From assembly GCF_021290925.1 (NCBI RefSeq), contig NZ_JAJSLX010000002.1, positions 399,001 through 463,000 of the forward strand: a stretch of 64,000 nt of DNA, written 5' to 3'. The stretch is from Sessilibacter corallicola. GTDB lineage: Bacteria > Pseudomonadota > Gammaproteobacteria > Pseudomonadales > Cellvibrionaceae. The notes beneath the pieces were generated by a model, which saw only the letters and a list, made by a program, of their open reading frames with translations, was not told where the DNA came from and searched no databases. The number at the start of each line of letters is the position of its first letter. The stretch's first letter is position 1. The position numbers and the translations under genes are program-made. Shown piece by piece: positions 46,183 to 55,202 of this stretch.

Positions 46183-47406
46183 GTGTCTGTCGCTAGTTTT
46201 TATCAGAGTAAAAGTTTTAAAAATCACTGGATTGATTTTTGGTTCGGTGCGTTACTGCTTGGGTTTTACTGCATTACCGTTGGTTTTTTGGTCTTTCCAA
46301 GCAATTCCGGTATCCAATCAAGCTATTACAGTTTAGTTGTCATACCCATGTTTGCACTGCTGCCGGTTATACGGCCGAGCAAAGTCAATTTAAAGCTGTT
46401 ATTTATTTTTTTATCGGCACCTGTTTATTTGGCGATATCAAGCTTTTGGGCTGATCCCAATATCGCAACTGCTTATCGAGAACCAGTGTTCTTTTTCAAG
46501 CTTGTGCTTTTATTGCTTTTACTTTTTTTGGCCGTTCGAATGTTACTGGATAGGAACCCTGAATTTCCTATCACTTGGGTTTATGTGATGGCTTTTGTTG
46601 GCGGTGTAAGTGCCGTTGCCAGCTTGGCTGATTATTTAATAACGCATCACTCAGTATTACCCAATAAGTTTCCTCGTTTTAAGGGGTTAATTTGGGGCGG
46701 CGATACCAATCGGGTTGCTGCGTTTTATACCGCCGCCTTTTTAGCGAATTTATTTGTATTTTTTAACGCTAGCAAAATGTACAAATGGCTTGCGGCGGTT
46801 AGTGTTGTTCCCTTGGTTGCTTGTGTGTTACTGGCGCAGAGTAAAGTCCCTTTAGCGGTTATTCTGTGCTCAGTTTTTGTTGTTATTTTTTCTGCACTAA
46901 AAAGAGGCAATAAGTTGTGGGTGCTAATTGCATTTGCTCTTTTACTTGCCATTGGGCTGTGGTTGGCGTTTGGCACAAACACCTTTTCAAGACAATATTC
47001 CTTTTTTATTCGCGGTGAGATCTGGAGCGTGGCTTTAGAGGAACTGGGTTCCCAATGGTTTTTCGGTGCTGGGTTAAACTATCGAGTCAGTTTGGTTGCT
47101 GATGGCACCACTTTCGGTCAAGCACACAGTTTTATTATCGATGCCATGCGTTTTGGCGGGATCGTTGTTGTCTGTCTTTTAATATCGCAAATAATTACAG
47201 GTTTACTTAACGCATATCGGCACATAGCTAACCCTATTGTGATGTTCTTACTCGTATGGTGGTTGAGTGGTATGGGGACTGCGCTTGTTGAAGCACAACA
47301 ACCGTTGATTCGTCCAAGTTATGTGTGGTTTTTGTATTGGATTCCGTTGATAATGATCATTCAGGTATGCGACACAAAACAATCAGTGCGTACGACCACT
47401 GATTAG
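46183..47406 (+). CDS. O-antigen ligase/polymerase-like membrane protein
   Basis: A 407-residue polytopic protein from a GTG at 46183. About eleven hydrophobic segments are visible (LLLGFYCITVGFLVFPSNSG, VVIPMFALLPVI, KLVLLLLLLFLAV). The periplasmic loop holds RGEIWSVALEELGSQWFFGAGLNYR, the WaaL/Wzy_C type motif (E..W..AL......FGxG). Then FGQAHSFIIDAMRFGGI resembles the conserved His loop. It either ligates a polymer to lipid A-core or polymerises repeat units. With no Wzx/Wzz in view, a ligase role is favoured. Confidence 0.88.
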   Translation: MSVASFYQSKSFKNHWIDFWFGALLLGFYCITVGFLVFPSNSGIQSSYYSLVVIPMFALLPVIRPSKVNLKLLFIFLSAPVYLAISSFWADPNIATAYREPVFFFKLVLLLLLLFLAVRMLLDRNPEFPITWVYVMAFVGGVSAVASLADYLITHHSVLPNKFPRFKGLIWGGDTNRVAAFYTAAFLANLFVFFNASKMYKWLAAVSVVPLVACVLLAQSKVPLAVILCSVFVVIFSALKRGNKLWVLIAFALLLAIGLWLAFGTNTFSRQYSFFIRGEIWSVALEELGSQWFFGAGLNYRVSLVADGTTFGQAHSFIIDAMRFGGIVVVCLLISQIITGLLNAYRHIANPIVMFLLVWWLSGMGTALVEAQQPLIRPSYVWFLYWIPLIMIIQVCDTKQSVRTTTD

Positions 47407-47416
47407 CAGTTAAACG

Positions 47417-48511
47417 ATGGGTATAGAAGAAGAGCACTTGAACACAAAAAACACCGTTAAGGTGCTAGCTTGGCCTAAAGAGAAAAACTGCAAGAATAAT
47501 CCGTATAACCAAATTTTATACGGAGCGATGCCTGATGGCGTAACGGTTAATGAATTCCATCCACGCAAAATGCTGGTTGGCGACGAAGCTATTTTCCATA
47601 TCCATTGGCCGGATATGATTCTGCGCAATAAGCGTTGGTGGCGAATTATATGGCGATTTTTACGTCTCCAAAAAGCCATCAAAAAAGTACAGAAATCAGG
47701 TGGAAAAGTTGTTTGGACGGTTCATAACCTTAAGCCGCATCAGGCTTATTTTCCGTCACTAAGCGACCTGTTGATGCGTCGATTTATTGATAATATTGAC
47801 GGTTTAATCTTTCTTACTGAGAGTAGTCGTAACGAGTTTCTCATCTTATACCCTGAATTCGAAGATATCGCTTTTCGTATCATTCCCCACGCACACTATC
47901 AGTCTTACTACCCGTTGGTGAATGATGGTGACTGCGATAAAGCTAAAGCGGTCGCTACTGATCGGCAGAAGCTAGGTTTGCAAGACAGTGATTGCCTGCT
48001 ACTAATGTTCGGTAAGATTCGTGCACACAAAGGCTTAAGTGATTTACTTGCGGCAAAAAATACACTCAGTAATCCGAATCTGCATTTGATGATTGCTGGC
48101 AGTACGGGGGGATATCATGTTGATAATTCAACCTTTGATTCCCTAAAGCATGACCCCCAATGTCACACCGTTTTTGAACATATTGCCGATGAAGACGTTG
48201 CTGCCTATTTTGCTGCTGCTGATGCCGTCATATTACCCTACACAGATATCCTAAATTCAGGCACGGCTATTTTGGCATTGTCTTTTGGTGTCCCCATCAT
48301 TGCACCGGCATTGGGATCATTGGTGAGTCTCAACAAATTGTTTGGTGATGAATGGGTATTCCTTTACGAGCGCCCTCTGTCATCAGAAACTCTTGATCAG
48401 GCCCTAACTTGGTTAAAGGGGCGGACAGTCTCTGAACCCGATCTGTCTGAATTAGCCCCTGAATTGGTTGCCAATCAGACATTGTCTTTTTACCAAGAGC
48501 TACTTGGCTAA
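47417..48511 (+). CDS. Glycosyltransferase (GT-B fold)
   Basis: A 364-residue enzyme. N-terminal part: KVLAWPKEKNCKNNPYNQILYGAM, then IFHIHWPDMIL and VVWTVHNLKPHQAYFPSLS. C-terminal part: LLMFGKIRAHKGLSDLLAAK, LHLMIAGSTGG, and LPYTDILNSGTAILALSFGVPIIAP as the donor-binding acidic/Gly region. The opening resembles glycosyltransferases of exopolysaccharide or core synthesis. The ATG lacks a ribosome site; a TTG at 47438 preceded by AAGAAGAG is an alternative start. It follows the ligase gene by 10 bases. Confidence 0.88.
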   Translation: MGIEEEHLNTKNTVKVLAWPKEKNCKNNPYNQILYGAMPDGVTVNEFHPRKMLVGDEAIFHIHWPDMILRNKRWWRIIWRFLRLQKAIKKVQKSGGKVVWTVHNLKPHQAYFPSLSDLLMRRFIDNIDGLIFLTESSRNEFLILYPEFEDIAFRIIPHAHYQSYYPLVNDGDCDKAKAVATDRQKLGLQDSDCLLLMFGKIRAHKGLSDLLAAKNTLSNPNLHLMIAGSTGGYHVDNSTFDSLKHDPQCHTVFEHIADEDVAAYFAAADAVILPYTDILNSGTAILALSFGVPIIAPALGSLVSLNKLFGDEWVFLYERPLSSETLDQALTWLKGRTVSEPDLSELAPELVANQTLSFYQELLG

Positions 48512-48659
48512 CCCCCTAAACTCCTGTATATCGCTATTTTACTATCTATTTGTGTGTTAACGCGCTCCAGCGCATGGTTTCGACAGAAAGTTATTTTATA
48601 TCCTAGTTTTTAGTGTTAGATTTTATAACGAAAAGCAGATACTAGATCGGACTAACATC

Positions 48660-49451
48660 GTGAAACTTGTCGTAATTACTCTAAATCCAGAATCTTCAGT
48701 TGTTCAGCGTTTAGTCCAATCGATAAAATCACACACTCTTTCCGTTGACGAATTCTATGCCGTTGATGGCCGAGCCGGTACACCTGCATTGGTTAAAGGC
48801 GAAAGGCTGTCTCAAACACGTTCCTTGTTAAATCGTCGCTTCCCACTGACCAATACCGAAATCGGCTGTTATCTATCTCATTATCGAGTCATTAAAAAAG
48901 CCTACGATGAAGGCCATGATCACGTCTGTATATTAGAAGACGATGTTGTTTTGGAATCCAATTTCGGTGATGTGTTAAAAGAAGTGGTCTCATTGGGTGT
49001 CAAAGCGGAATTCGTTCGGTTAATGGCGTTAAAAATACGAAAGAGAAAAGTAGTGCAGTCGCTATCGCAGCATTGTGATTTAGTGAGACCGCTAAGAGGT
49101 TCATTGGGCACACAAGGTTATGTGCTCAATCGCTCGGGTATGAAAAAAGTGTTGGATAAAGGTGCTGTTATCAGCATGCCGATCGATAAATTCTATGACA
49201 GCTTTTTTCTTTGGGGATTACATTCGTTTACCGTCGAACCTCATATTATTTTTGAAAACCATGTGCAATCCAGTATTGCTAAGACCGATGGTAAAACTGA
49301 AGGCGGTTTGATGGTGAATGTAGGCTATCGCTTAGTTAAGTTATACCGCAGTCTTCGTCGTTCGTACCATTTTTGGGTGAATTTTTCCGATTATTCACCG
49401 GCTGAATTTCCCGAAGAATCTGTTGGTAAAAGCCAGCGTTTAAGAAGTTAG
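48660..49451 (+). CDS. Glycosyltransferase family 25 (LPS biosynthesis type)
   Basis: A 263-residue GT25 protein starting at GTG 48660. Signatures: VVITLNPESSVVQRLVQSI, GRLSQT-like region then LTNTEIGCYLSHYRVIKKAYDEGHDHVCILEDDVVLESNF (the EDD metal motif), and GTQGYVLNRSGMKKVL. GT25 enzymes add galactose or glucose to lipooligosaccharide, or to collagen-like substrates in eukaryotes. It is the last rightward gene of the cluster, 148 bases after the previous gene. Confidence 0.92.
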   Translation: MKLVVITLNPESSVVQRLVQSIKSHTLSVDEFYAVDGRAGTPALVKGERLSQTRSLLNRRFPLTNTEIGCYLSHYRVIKKAYDEGHDHVCILEDDVVLESNFGDVLKEVVSLGVKAEFVRLMALKIRKRKVVQSLSQHCDLVRPLRGSLGTQGYVLNRSGMKKVLDKGAVISMPIDKFYDSFFLWGLHSFTVEPHIIFENHVQSSIAKTDGKTEGGLMVNVGYRLVKLYRSLRRSYHFWVNFSDYSPAEFPEESVGKSQRLRS

Positions 49452-49602
49452 TGCGGAATTAAAAACTGCATTTACTGGCTTTAAACAGCCGCTTTTATGC
49501 TCAATCTCAGAATCCTTTCTAACAATAATTTCTACTTAATTCCTTATTTATGAGGCGTTATTTTTGAGTAAATCAAAAATATTTACTGCTTCGCTTCGTA
49601 TT

Positions 49603-50535
49603 TTAGAGGTTTAATAAGGATAACAGTTTTTCTGCGGTTTCCATTTGGCTGTTGAGAGGTTTGCTGTTTTCTGGTGGAGCAATATATCGCTCCTGGCTTA
49701 TAACACCTGCCAACTCTTTTTTGATTAAATTGTCCCTTGAAATTGCCAATTTATTATTCGGTTTTTTTTCTTCTAAATCTATTATTCCGATAGTTGCTTG
49801 TGTATTCATTGATTCGGCCAGCATGGATGCAGAATCGACCGTAACCCAAATTGAGCTGGCTTTTGCCATGGTTTCAATCAGCCAGTTCTGGCTTAAATCA
49901 TTGACATCAAATACTGTTAAATTACCAGTGCCTTCGTTTTCAATCTTTTTTTGTAACGCTTTCAGTTTATTTAACGTATCAACCGGGGTGCGGCGTGATG
50001 TCGTCAGCTGCCAATGACGTTTGGGGTGTTGTGTTGTTATCGAATGAATATGATCAATTAATACTGAGGTATTCCAATGGAAATGTTTATTTATTCCCCC
50101 GATCAAGAATAATCCTAACTCCTGATTCGGGTTACTCTCAACTAATGGCGCTAGTGCGAGCGGGGTAGTTAAACGATTTTTACCCGGTGCGAACCCGTCA
50201 TGGCTTGGTGTGATAACACCGTCGAATAACTTGGCGGGAAGAGATGGGTTCATGATCACCACCGCTTTTGCATCAAACGATTTTTTTGCAGCCAGAATGG
50301 ATAAGTGTGTACTGTGACCTGTGCCAATAATAATATCGGGAATAAATTCAGAGTCAGAAAGAGCCGTCGGCCACGTGCGAAACACAAAAGCTTTTAACGA
50401 GTCGAGGTTTTTTAACGGGGCGATGTTTATCGTATTAACCGAACGATAATGGTTAATACCTTCGATTAATGCCTGAGTTTGTTTTTCGTGACCAGGTTTT
50501 CCATCTTTAATACATAAAATATTTAAATCAGACAT
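49603..50535 (-). CDS. ELM1/GtrOC1 family putative nucleoside-diphosphate-sugar epimerase-like protein
   Basis: About 310 residues from ATG 50535; a GTG at 50550 is also in frame. It matches the family known as mitochondrial fission ELM1: LNILCIKDGKPGHEKQTQALIEGI at the start, PDIIIGTGHSTHLSILAAKKS, VVIMNPSLPAKLFDGVITPSHDG, LFLIGGINKHFHW and WVTVDSASMLAESMNTQATIGII. The fold is GT-B-like and bacterial members are often near lipopolysaccharide genes. It is convergent with the GT25 gene and lies 31 bases after yrfG on the same strand. Activity is not established. Confidence 0.85.
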   Translation of the reverse strand: MSDLNILCIKDGKPGHEKQTQALIEGINHYRSVNTINIAPLKNLDSLKAFVFRTWPTALSDSEFIPDIIIGTGHSTHLSILAAKKSFDAKAVVIMNPSLPAKLFDGVITPSHDGFAPGKNRLTTPLALAPLVESNPNQELGLFLIGGINKHFHWNTSVLIDHIHSITTQHPKRHWQLTTSRRTPVDTLNKLKALQKKIENEGTGNLTVFDVNDLSQNWLIETMAKASSIWVTVDSASMLAESMNTQATIGIIDLEEKKPNNKLAISRDNLIKKELAGVISQERYIAPPENSKPLNSQMETAEKLLSLLNL

Positions 50536-50566
50536 TAATATATTGTTCACCGATTACAAATCAACG

Positions 50567-51223
50567 TTATGGCATGATTTCATCGAAATGATGAATAGCT
50601 GGAAATTCATCGACAAATCGTGACTGTTGACTGTCGGGCTGATGAATACAAAGAAGGTGTTTAATTCCGTATATTTGTGCTGCTTTTAGAATTCGAACAG
50701 TATCGTCAATAAACAGCGTTCTGTGCGGATCGAACGGTTCAACCTCAGAAAGCGTTTCCCAGAACAATTGATTTTCTTTGGGGTAGCGAAATTGATGCGA
50801 AGAAATTACAACGTCTAACCAACGATCGATTTGTGTAACTTCCATTTTTAGATTAAGGCTGTCTTCGTGAGCGTTGGTAATCAACACGAGTTTTTTATTT
50901 TTTGCTTGCAGTGTTTTCAAAAAGCCCTCGACATAAGGACGTATTTGAATTTTGTGCTGTACCTCGCGCTTTAATTCACCCACATTGAGCTTCAACGCCG
51001 CCGACCAAAAATCCAAGCAATACCAGTTTAAAGTACCTTCATGAGACTTAACTTGTGATAACACTTCTTCTGTCGCTTGCTCTTGAGGAATTCCACGCGC
51101 TTGTGCGTATTTTTGAGGAAGATGAGTGAGCCAGAAATAATTATCGAAGTGCAAATCTAAAAGGGTTCCGTCCATATCCAATAGAACGGTATCTATGGCG
51201 TTCCAATCAATCAGATTTTGCAT
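50567..51223 (-). CDS. yrfG: GMP/IMP nucleotidase, HAD superfamily
   Basis: About 218 residues from the ATG at 51223, which has GGGAGG just upstream; the frame is open to 51304. HAD motifs: motif I DTVLLDMDGTLLDLHFDN, motif II VLITNAHEDS, Lys in RYPKEN and motif IV TLFIDDTVRIL. In E. coli YrfG dephosphorylates GMP and IMP and lies beside hslR. It is divergent from cysQ with 108 bases between. No nudE homologue is seen, although that gene often sits here in relatives. Confidence 0.92.
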   Translation of the reverse strand: MQNLIDWNAIDTVLLDMDGTLLDLHFDNYFWLTHLPQKYAQARGIPQEQATEEVLSQVKSHEGTLNWYCLDFWSAALKLNVGELKREVQHKIQIRPYVEGFLKTLQAKNKKLVLITNAHEDSLNLKMEVTQIDRWLDVVISSHQFRYPKENQLFWETLSEVEPFDPHRTLFIDDTVRILKAAQIYGIKHLLCIHQPDSQQSRFVDEFPAIHHFDEIMP

Positions 51224-51331
51224 GGGGCCTCCCAACTTTTGAGTGCGCTGACAAACGCGTTTATAGTCAAAATCAAGCGCGAAAATGGTAAAGTATCTAC
51301 CCAATTATTCCAAATATTCTGTGAGTTAAAC

Positions 51332-52177
51332 ATGAATAAACTGCTGGCTGATCAAGTTGTGAGCATCTGTAAAGAGGCTGGAGCAGCAATTTTAGAGGTA
51401 TACCACCGAGAAAGTGGTTTTGACGTCGAATCCAAGTCTGACGATTCTCCGGTTACAGAGGCTGATTTGGCGGCTCATCGAGTGCTTATTGCGGGATTGG
51501 AGTCTCTGGTTGAGCGAACTCCGATATTGTCAGAGGAGTCTGAGTTACCGGATTACCAACAACGAAGCCAATGGTCTCGTTATTGGATCATTGATCCTTT
51601 GGATGGGACGAAAGAATTTATTAATCGCAATGGTGAATATACCGTCAATGTCGCTTTGGTAGAGAACGGACTGCCTATTTTGGGTGTTGTTCATGTTCCT
51701 GTCCTTGATATTACCTATGTTGGTGTCGCAGGTCTTGGTGCTTGGAAGATAGAGCAAGGTAAAGAATCGTTCATTCAAATTAGAACGCTGGATTCGCGTG
51801 TAGATCAGGGATTGCCGATTGAAGTGGTCGCAAGCCGTCGCCACGGTGCCCAAGAAGTTGAAGACATGATTGACGCCTTAACTCAAGCGTTCGGAAATGT
51901 AACGACTAAAAGCATGGGCAGTTCCTTAAAACTGTGCTTAATTGCTGAAGGAAAGGCGGATTTGTATCCGCGTTTGGCGTTGACCTCTGAGTGGGATACG
52001 GCAGCGGCACAAGCGGTTGTTGAGGCAGCTGGCGGCCGTGTTATGACGACTGAGTTTGAGACGCTGAAATACAACACAAAAGACAATATCTTAAACCCGT
52101 TCTTTTTTGTTATTGGTGATACTGGACACGCGTGGGATGAAACTCTAAATCAATGGCGTGGTATTTCACCCGAGTAA
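51332..52177 (+). CDS. cysQ: 3'(2'),5'-bisphosphate nucleotidase
   Basis: About 281 residues from the ATG at 51332; the upstream in-frame codons to 51218 overlap yrfG and are unlikely to be used. The inositol-monophosphatase fold is clear: SDDSPVTEADLAAHRVL, ILSEES (metal), IIDPLDGTKEFINRNGEYTVNVAL (DPLDGT signature), KSMGSSLKLCLIAEGKADLYPR and SEWDTAAAQAVVEAAGG. CysQ recycles 3'-phosphoadenosine 5'-phosphate from sulfate assimilation. A terminator follows. Confidence 0.95.
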   Translation: MNKLLADQVVSICKEAGAAILEVYHRESGFDVESKSDDSPVTEADLAAHRVLIAGLESLVERTPILSEESELPDYQQRSQWSRYWIIDPLDGTKEFINRNGEYTVNVALVENGLPILGVVHVPVLDITYVGVAGLGAWKIEQGKESFIQIRTLDSRVDQGLPIEVVASRRHGAQEVEDMIDALTQAFGNVTTKSMGSSLKLCLIAEGKADLYPRLALTSEWDTAAAQAVVEAAGGRVMTTEFETLKYNTKDNILNPFFFVIGDTGHAWDETLNQWRGISPE

Positions 52178-52247
52178 TTTTTTGAGCTTTTCAGCTTATA
52201 CTTGTTAAACCATAATAAACTCCACATCCTCGAACTCGGTCTCCCCA

Positions 52248-52282
52248 AAAGGGCCTCGATATTAAAGGCCCTTTATATCTTT
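52248..52282 (+). terminator. Rho-independent terminator of cysQ
   Basis: AAAGGGCCT (52248-52256) pairs with AGGCCCTTT (52266-52274) over a 9-base loop, followed by ATATCTTTT. Confidence 0.8.
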
Positions 52283-53357
52283 TAAAATGTATCTTTTCTT
52301 TTGTTAAGTTAATGGCTTAACAAACTTCTATCTCTCAATGACTTCACTCAATGAATTTTGCTTGTGCTGCTAAGAGTTCTCTATGTTGTGTTTTTGATTT
52401 AACCGGTTAGATCTATAAAAGCATATTTTTAATCTGAAAAAATTCACCGGTCTGAGTGATTTTAGTGTTAATCAGAGTTTCCTTAACTAAGTGGTTCAGT
52501 TAAACGGTTAATTTAATTTTATATGGAAAATCACATTAACCTGTTAATAAAATAATCTACATCAAAATTAATCGAAAAAGCTGACTGTTTAACTTGGCGT
52601 TAAATCGTTTTTCTGTATGTGCCTATTTTATTTGCTCAAAAATGATTTTATGTTAATTATTTTCAGCCAAATAAATTCTCTTTATGTAATGCAGTGTAAT
52701 TTCCAATATTCCTCGTCTGTTGCAAACTGGTTGCTAATATTATGGTGGCCTAAAGTGAATTAGGGCTTTTTACTGGTATTGATGCAGTCGTTTTGCCCTT
52801 TTTAAAAGTTAATTTGATCCGGCTCAATGTAAATGATTAATTGCTTGGCGAATTTTTATGTATTCAATTAGATCATATCGAGCATTGTTTCATCATTTAA
52901 CATTAAATTTTGAATTAGCAGTTGACGATTGAAAACGATAGGTTTAATTTACTAACCACAGTTGAATGTAAATTCACTGTTTTCAGTACATCTCTCATTC
53001 GAAGCTTAAAAAATTGGTTTATCCACTGAGTCCGGAGCGAAATGCTAAATCTGTCACAGATTTTTGTGATTAATTTTTCATGTTTGTTTCGCTAACACAG
53101 TGATATTTCCTAATACGTTTATTCATTCGAGTAGGTATTTTTACATTCCGTATTAATACCGGTATTAGCAGCACTTTTAGCTGAAAATTATTTACAAGGA
53201 TATGTTGTTGGAAACGCTTTTTATTATTTTAAATAAAGTGTTTGATGCAGTAGGACATAATTTCGGGCTATTAATAGTAGGAAAAGTTACCTAATTATTC
53301 GGGTAATTTTTTCATAATAACTAACACTATAATTTCCAATAAACGAGAATCCTTAAT
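52283..53357. other. AT-rich gene-poor region with hairpins
   Basis: About 1.1 kb without a credible ORF. Notable signals: a promoter-like TTGACG-N17-TAATTT at 52922-52950 (+), a perfect palindrome AAATCTG-TCA-CAGATTT at 53047-53063 followed by TT, and a terminator-like hairpin at 53283-53312. A small RNA or a long leader for the next ORF is possible. Confidence 0.4.
53283..53312 (+). terminator. Terminator-like hairpin upstream of a small ORF
   Basis: AAAGTTACC (53283-53291) pairs with GGTAATTTT (53302-53310), including one G-T pair, and continues into T residues to 53312. It lies 45 bases before the 70-residue ORF and could end an upstream transcript or act as an attenuator. Confidence 0.5.
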
Positions 53358-53570
53358 ATGAAACACCCTAAGCAACCACCTTCAAATGTAGATCGACAAT
53401 TGTCTGGGTTAGCGAAAGTTAGAGTTGAAGCAGAAATTACTAATTTACAGCGTCGACTTGAGCTGTACAGCATTGACTCAGAATTTGTAGATATTGGTAT
53501 GTTGCAAAGTTTTAAATCTATGATTGATACGCGACGTCAATGGTTGTCTGGATTGCCAACCAGTTTTTAG
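53358..53570 (+). CDS. Small hypothetical protein
   Basis: A 70-residue ORF. It begins with a Pro/Lys-rich segment (MKHPKQPPSNVDRQL) and continues with an amphipathic helix pair: AKVRVEAEITNLQRRLELYS and FVDIGMLQSFKSMIDTRRQWL. No signal or membrane segment. A weak purine stretch (CGAGAA) precedes the ATG. The helical, balanced composition makes it more protein-like than the random ORFs around it. Family unknown. Confidence 0.5.
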   Translation: MKHPKQPPSNVDRQLSGLAKVRVEAEITNLQRRLELYSIDSEFVDIGMLQSFKSMIDTRRQWLSGLPTSF

Positions 53571-54184
53571 TCCGTTTTTAGAATTCTAATAAAATTTAAG
53601 AATTACAAGCACAACGATTCTTGATTCCTGCAAATTTTAAAAATTAATATTGAAGTTTGCTTTTATTTATAAATGTCATAGCTGTCAGTATGGATACTAG
53701 TCTGCTATGACAATTTAAAACCTTTCCTGTCATAGTGTTTCAGTCCTTCACTTAATAGTTAAGCTCCATTCCATTCCCTTCTTTTTGATGTGCCTATTTT
53801 GGGGTATTCGTGTCCATATATTTTTTCGTGTCACTGCACATTCAGTATTTGTATCTTCCTACGCTTGAAATAATGGCTGCTAAATTTTCGATGAGAATAT
53901 AAAAAAATTTTTATTATTCTAAAAAGAAAAATGGCTGTGTAATCGAGTTGGGTATTTAGTAATCTGGCGAATACGAATATGTGAAAGTGATAACAATTTA
54001 ACTTAGAAGTGCGTCTTAAAAATCACAATAAAATTGACAATTTTGTAGTGCGTGTAAAATTTGATGCTAAGCTTGTCGTCAACTGATGGAGTGCATTAGC
54101 TTCTCTTCATTGGATAGGCATTTTAAAAAATAACAGATATAAATAATTTGTCGAACTTGTTTAACTAATTTGAGGATTTATATA
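53571..54184. other. AT-rich intergenic region, no genes seen
   Basis: About 610 bases with no coding pattern and no strong hairpin. Very AT-rich around 53880-53940. Confidence 0.4.
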
Positions 54185-54406
54185 GTGGAACAGATAGGCG
54201 GATTTGATCCTGAGTTTTGGTATGTTATTAATCACCGATACCATCATTTAGTGTACAGAAATAAAGATCGTGTAAAAGCTAAAGAATACGCACACAACAG
54301 AAATTCTCGCTCCCAACAGGGTGCTGATTACACGGTGATTTCAGGATCTCAGCTAAAGTCTCAAGGTTTTAACGCAGCAATGAAAGTTCCTGTTGGTGGT
54401 GTTTAA
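54185..54406 (+). CDS. Small hypothetical protein
   Basis: About 73 residues from GTG 54185, with GAGG 9 bases upstream, preferred over the TTG at 54170 that would place the ribosome site inside the gene. Sequence features: FDPEFWYVINHRYHHLVYRNKDRVKAKEYA, rich in aromatic and basic residues, then a short C-terminal region ending MKVPVGGV. No family recognised. It is isolated. Confidence 0.45.
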   Translation: MEQIGGFDPEFWYVINHRYHHLVYRNKDRVKAKEYAHNRNSRSQQGADYTVISGSQLKSQGFNAAMKVPVGGV

Positions 54407-54917
54407 TTCAGGCTGATTTCATAAACTAGAAACATTGCTAGTTTCGATAAAATCTAAATCGCTGCCTATTGAGTCACGGATAACACTTATTGGTTAGCTA
54501 ATTTTTTCTTTAAGCTTCTTTTATTCTTCTTACAATCTGTTCAATTTTCCTACTGAATTCTAGTGAAGGCGGCTGATAGCGCTGCCTTCTTATCGTCATC
54601 GTCGTTCACTTTAATTTAAAAAGACTCTCAAGATTTGTAATGATTATTCATTATTACTGGTGTTTAACTGAGTGTTTGTTAATCACAGATTACGACCATT
54701 ATAGTTAGCCAGATTCAGGTGATAACAGATTACACGGGTTTGCTGTTTTCCTGATCTAAGAGTGTTGAATAATCGATCTGTATTCAGTTTTATATTGTGA
54801 CGTAGTTCACAACAATGCTTCCAAGCCTGGAATTCCTAAAAGTATTGCAATCAAAATACCGTCTATTACGTCTTACTGTTAAATCCCCTAAACAACCTTG
54901 AGTAAAAGGAAATAAAA
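54407..54917. other. Intergenic region upstream of the bufferin operon
   Basis: About 510 bases. It contains a small stem AAACTAG/CTAGTTT (54423-54444), an imperfect GC-rich hairpin GAAGGC/GCCTTC (54565-54589), a perfect CRP-type site (separate entry) and two CGTCT boxes at 54860 and 54869. The promoter of the operon is here. Confidence 0.5.
54796..54811. promoter_or_regulatory. Perfect CRP/FNR-class palindrome TGTGA-N6-TCACA
   Basis: TGTGA (54796-54800), six bases CGTAGT, TCACA (54807-54811), flanked by T and A to give TTGTGA/TCACAA. This equals the CRP/Vfr core consensus. It is centred about 114 bases before the bufferin precursor ATG. Confidence 0.6.
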
Positions 54918-55190
54918 ATGGCGAACAAAACTATTTTATCTGCTGCTTTGATCAGTGTAGCCGCGGCTTCTTCCAGCGCATTTGCAGTTCCTGACGCGCC
55001 TGAAGCTTGGGAAAAATGTACTGGTATTGCCAAAGCTGGTCAAAATGACTGTGGTGCTCTTGACGGCTCTCACAGCTGTGCTGGTCTTGGTAAAGAAGAA
55101 GCTTCAGAAAATGAGTGGGTATACGTTCCTGAAGGTACTTGTGAAAAACTTGCTGGTGGTAAAGTATACCAAGTTAAGCCTGCTAAATAA
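54918..55190 (+). CDS. bufA: Bufferin-type RiPP precursor (DUF2282 family)
   Basis: A 90-residue exported peptide. The signal sequence runs to AFA at residue 23 (LISVAAASSSAFA). The mature part has four Cys at 34, 45, 54 and 75: WEKCTGIAKAGQNDCGALDG, then SHSCAGLG, and YVPEGTCEKLAGGKVYQV. This is the DUF2282/bufferin pattern, in which MNIO enzymes modify Cys (thiooxazoles in the studied case) and the exported product binds copper. AAAGGAAAT lies ahead of the ATG. The modifying enzyme gene follows 12 bases later. Which Cys are modified here is not visible. Confidence 0.9.
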   Translation: MANKTILSAALISVAAASSSAFAVPDAPEAWEKCTGIAKAGQNDCGALDGSHSCAGLGKEEASENEWVYVPEGTCEKLAGGKVYQVKPAK

Positions 55191-55202
55191 TCAGGATTGA
55201 CT

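Noticed and set aside
41952-50535. Mobile-element insertion of the glycan cluster with identifiable ends
   Set aside because: No transposase, integrase, flanking direct repeats or tRNA attachment site were found at the borders.
52283-54917. CRISPR array or phage remnant in the gene-poor region
   Set aside because: No regularly spaced direct repeats, integrase or phage-like proteins are present.
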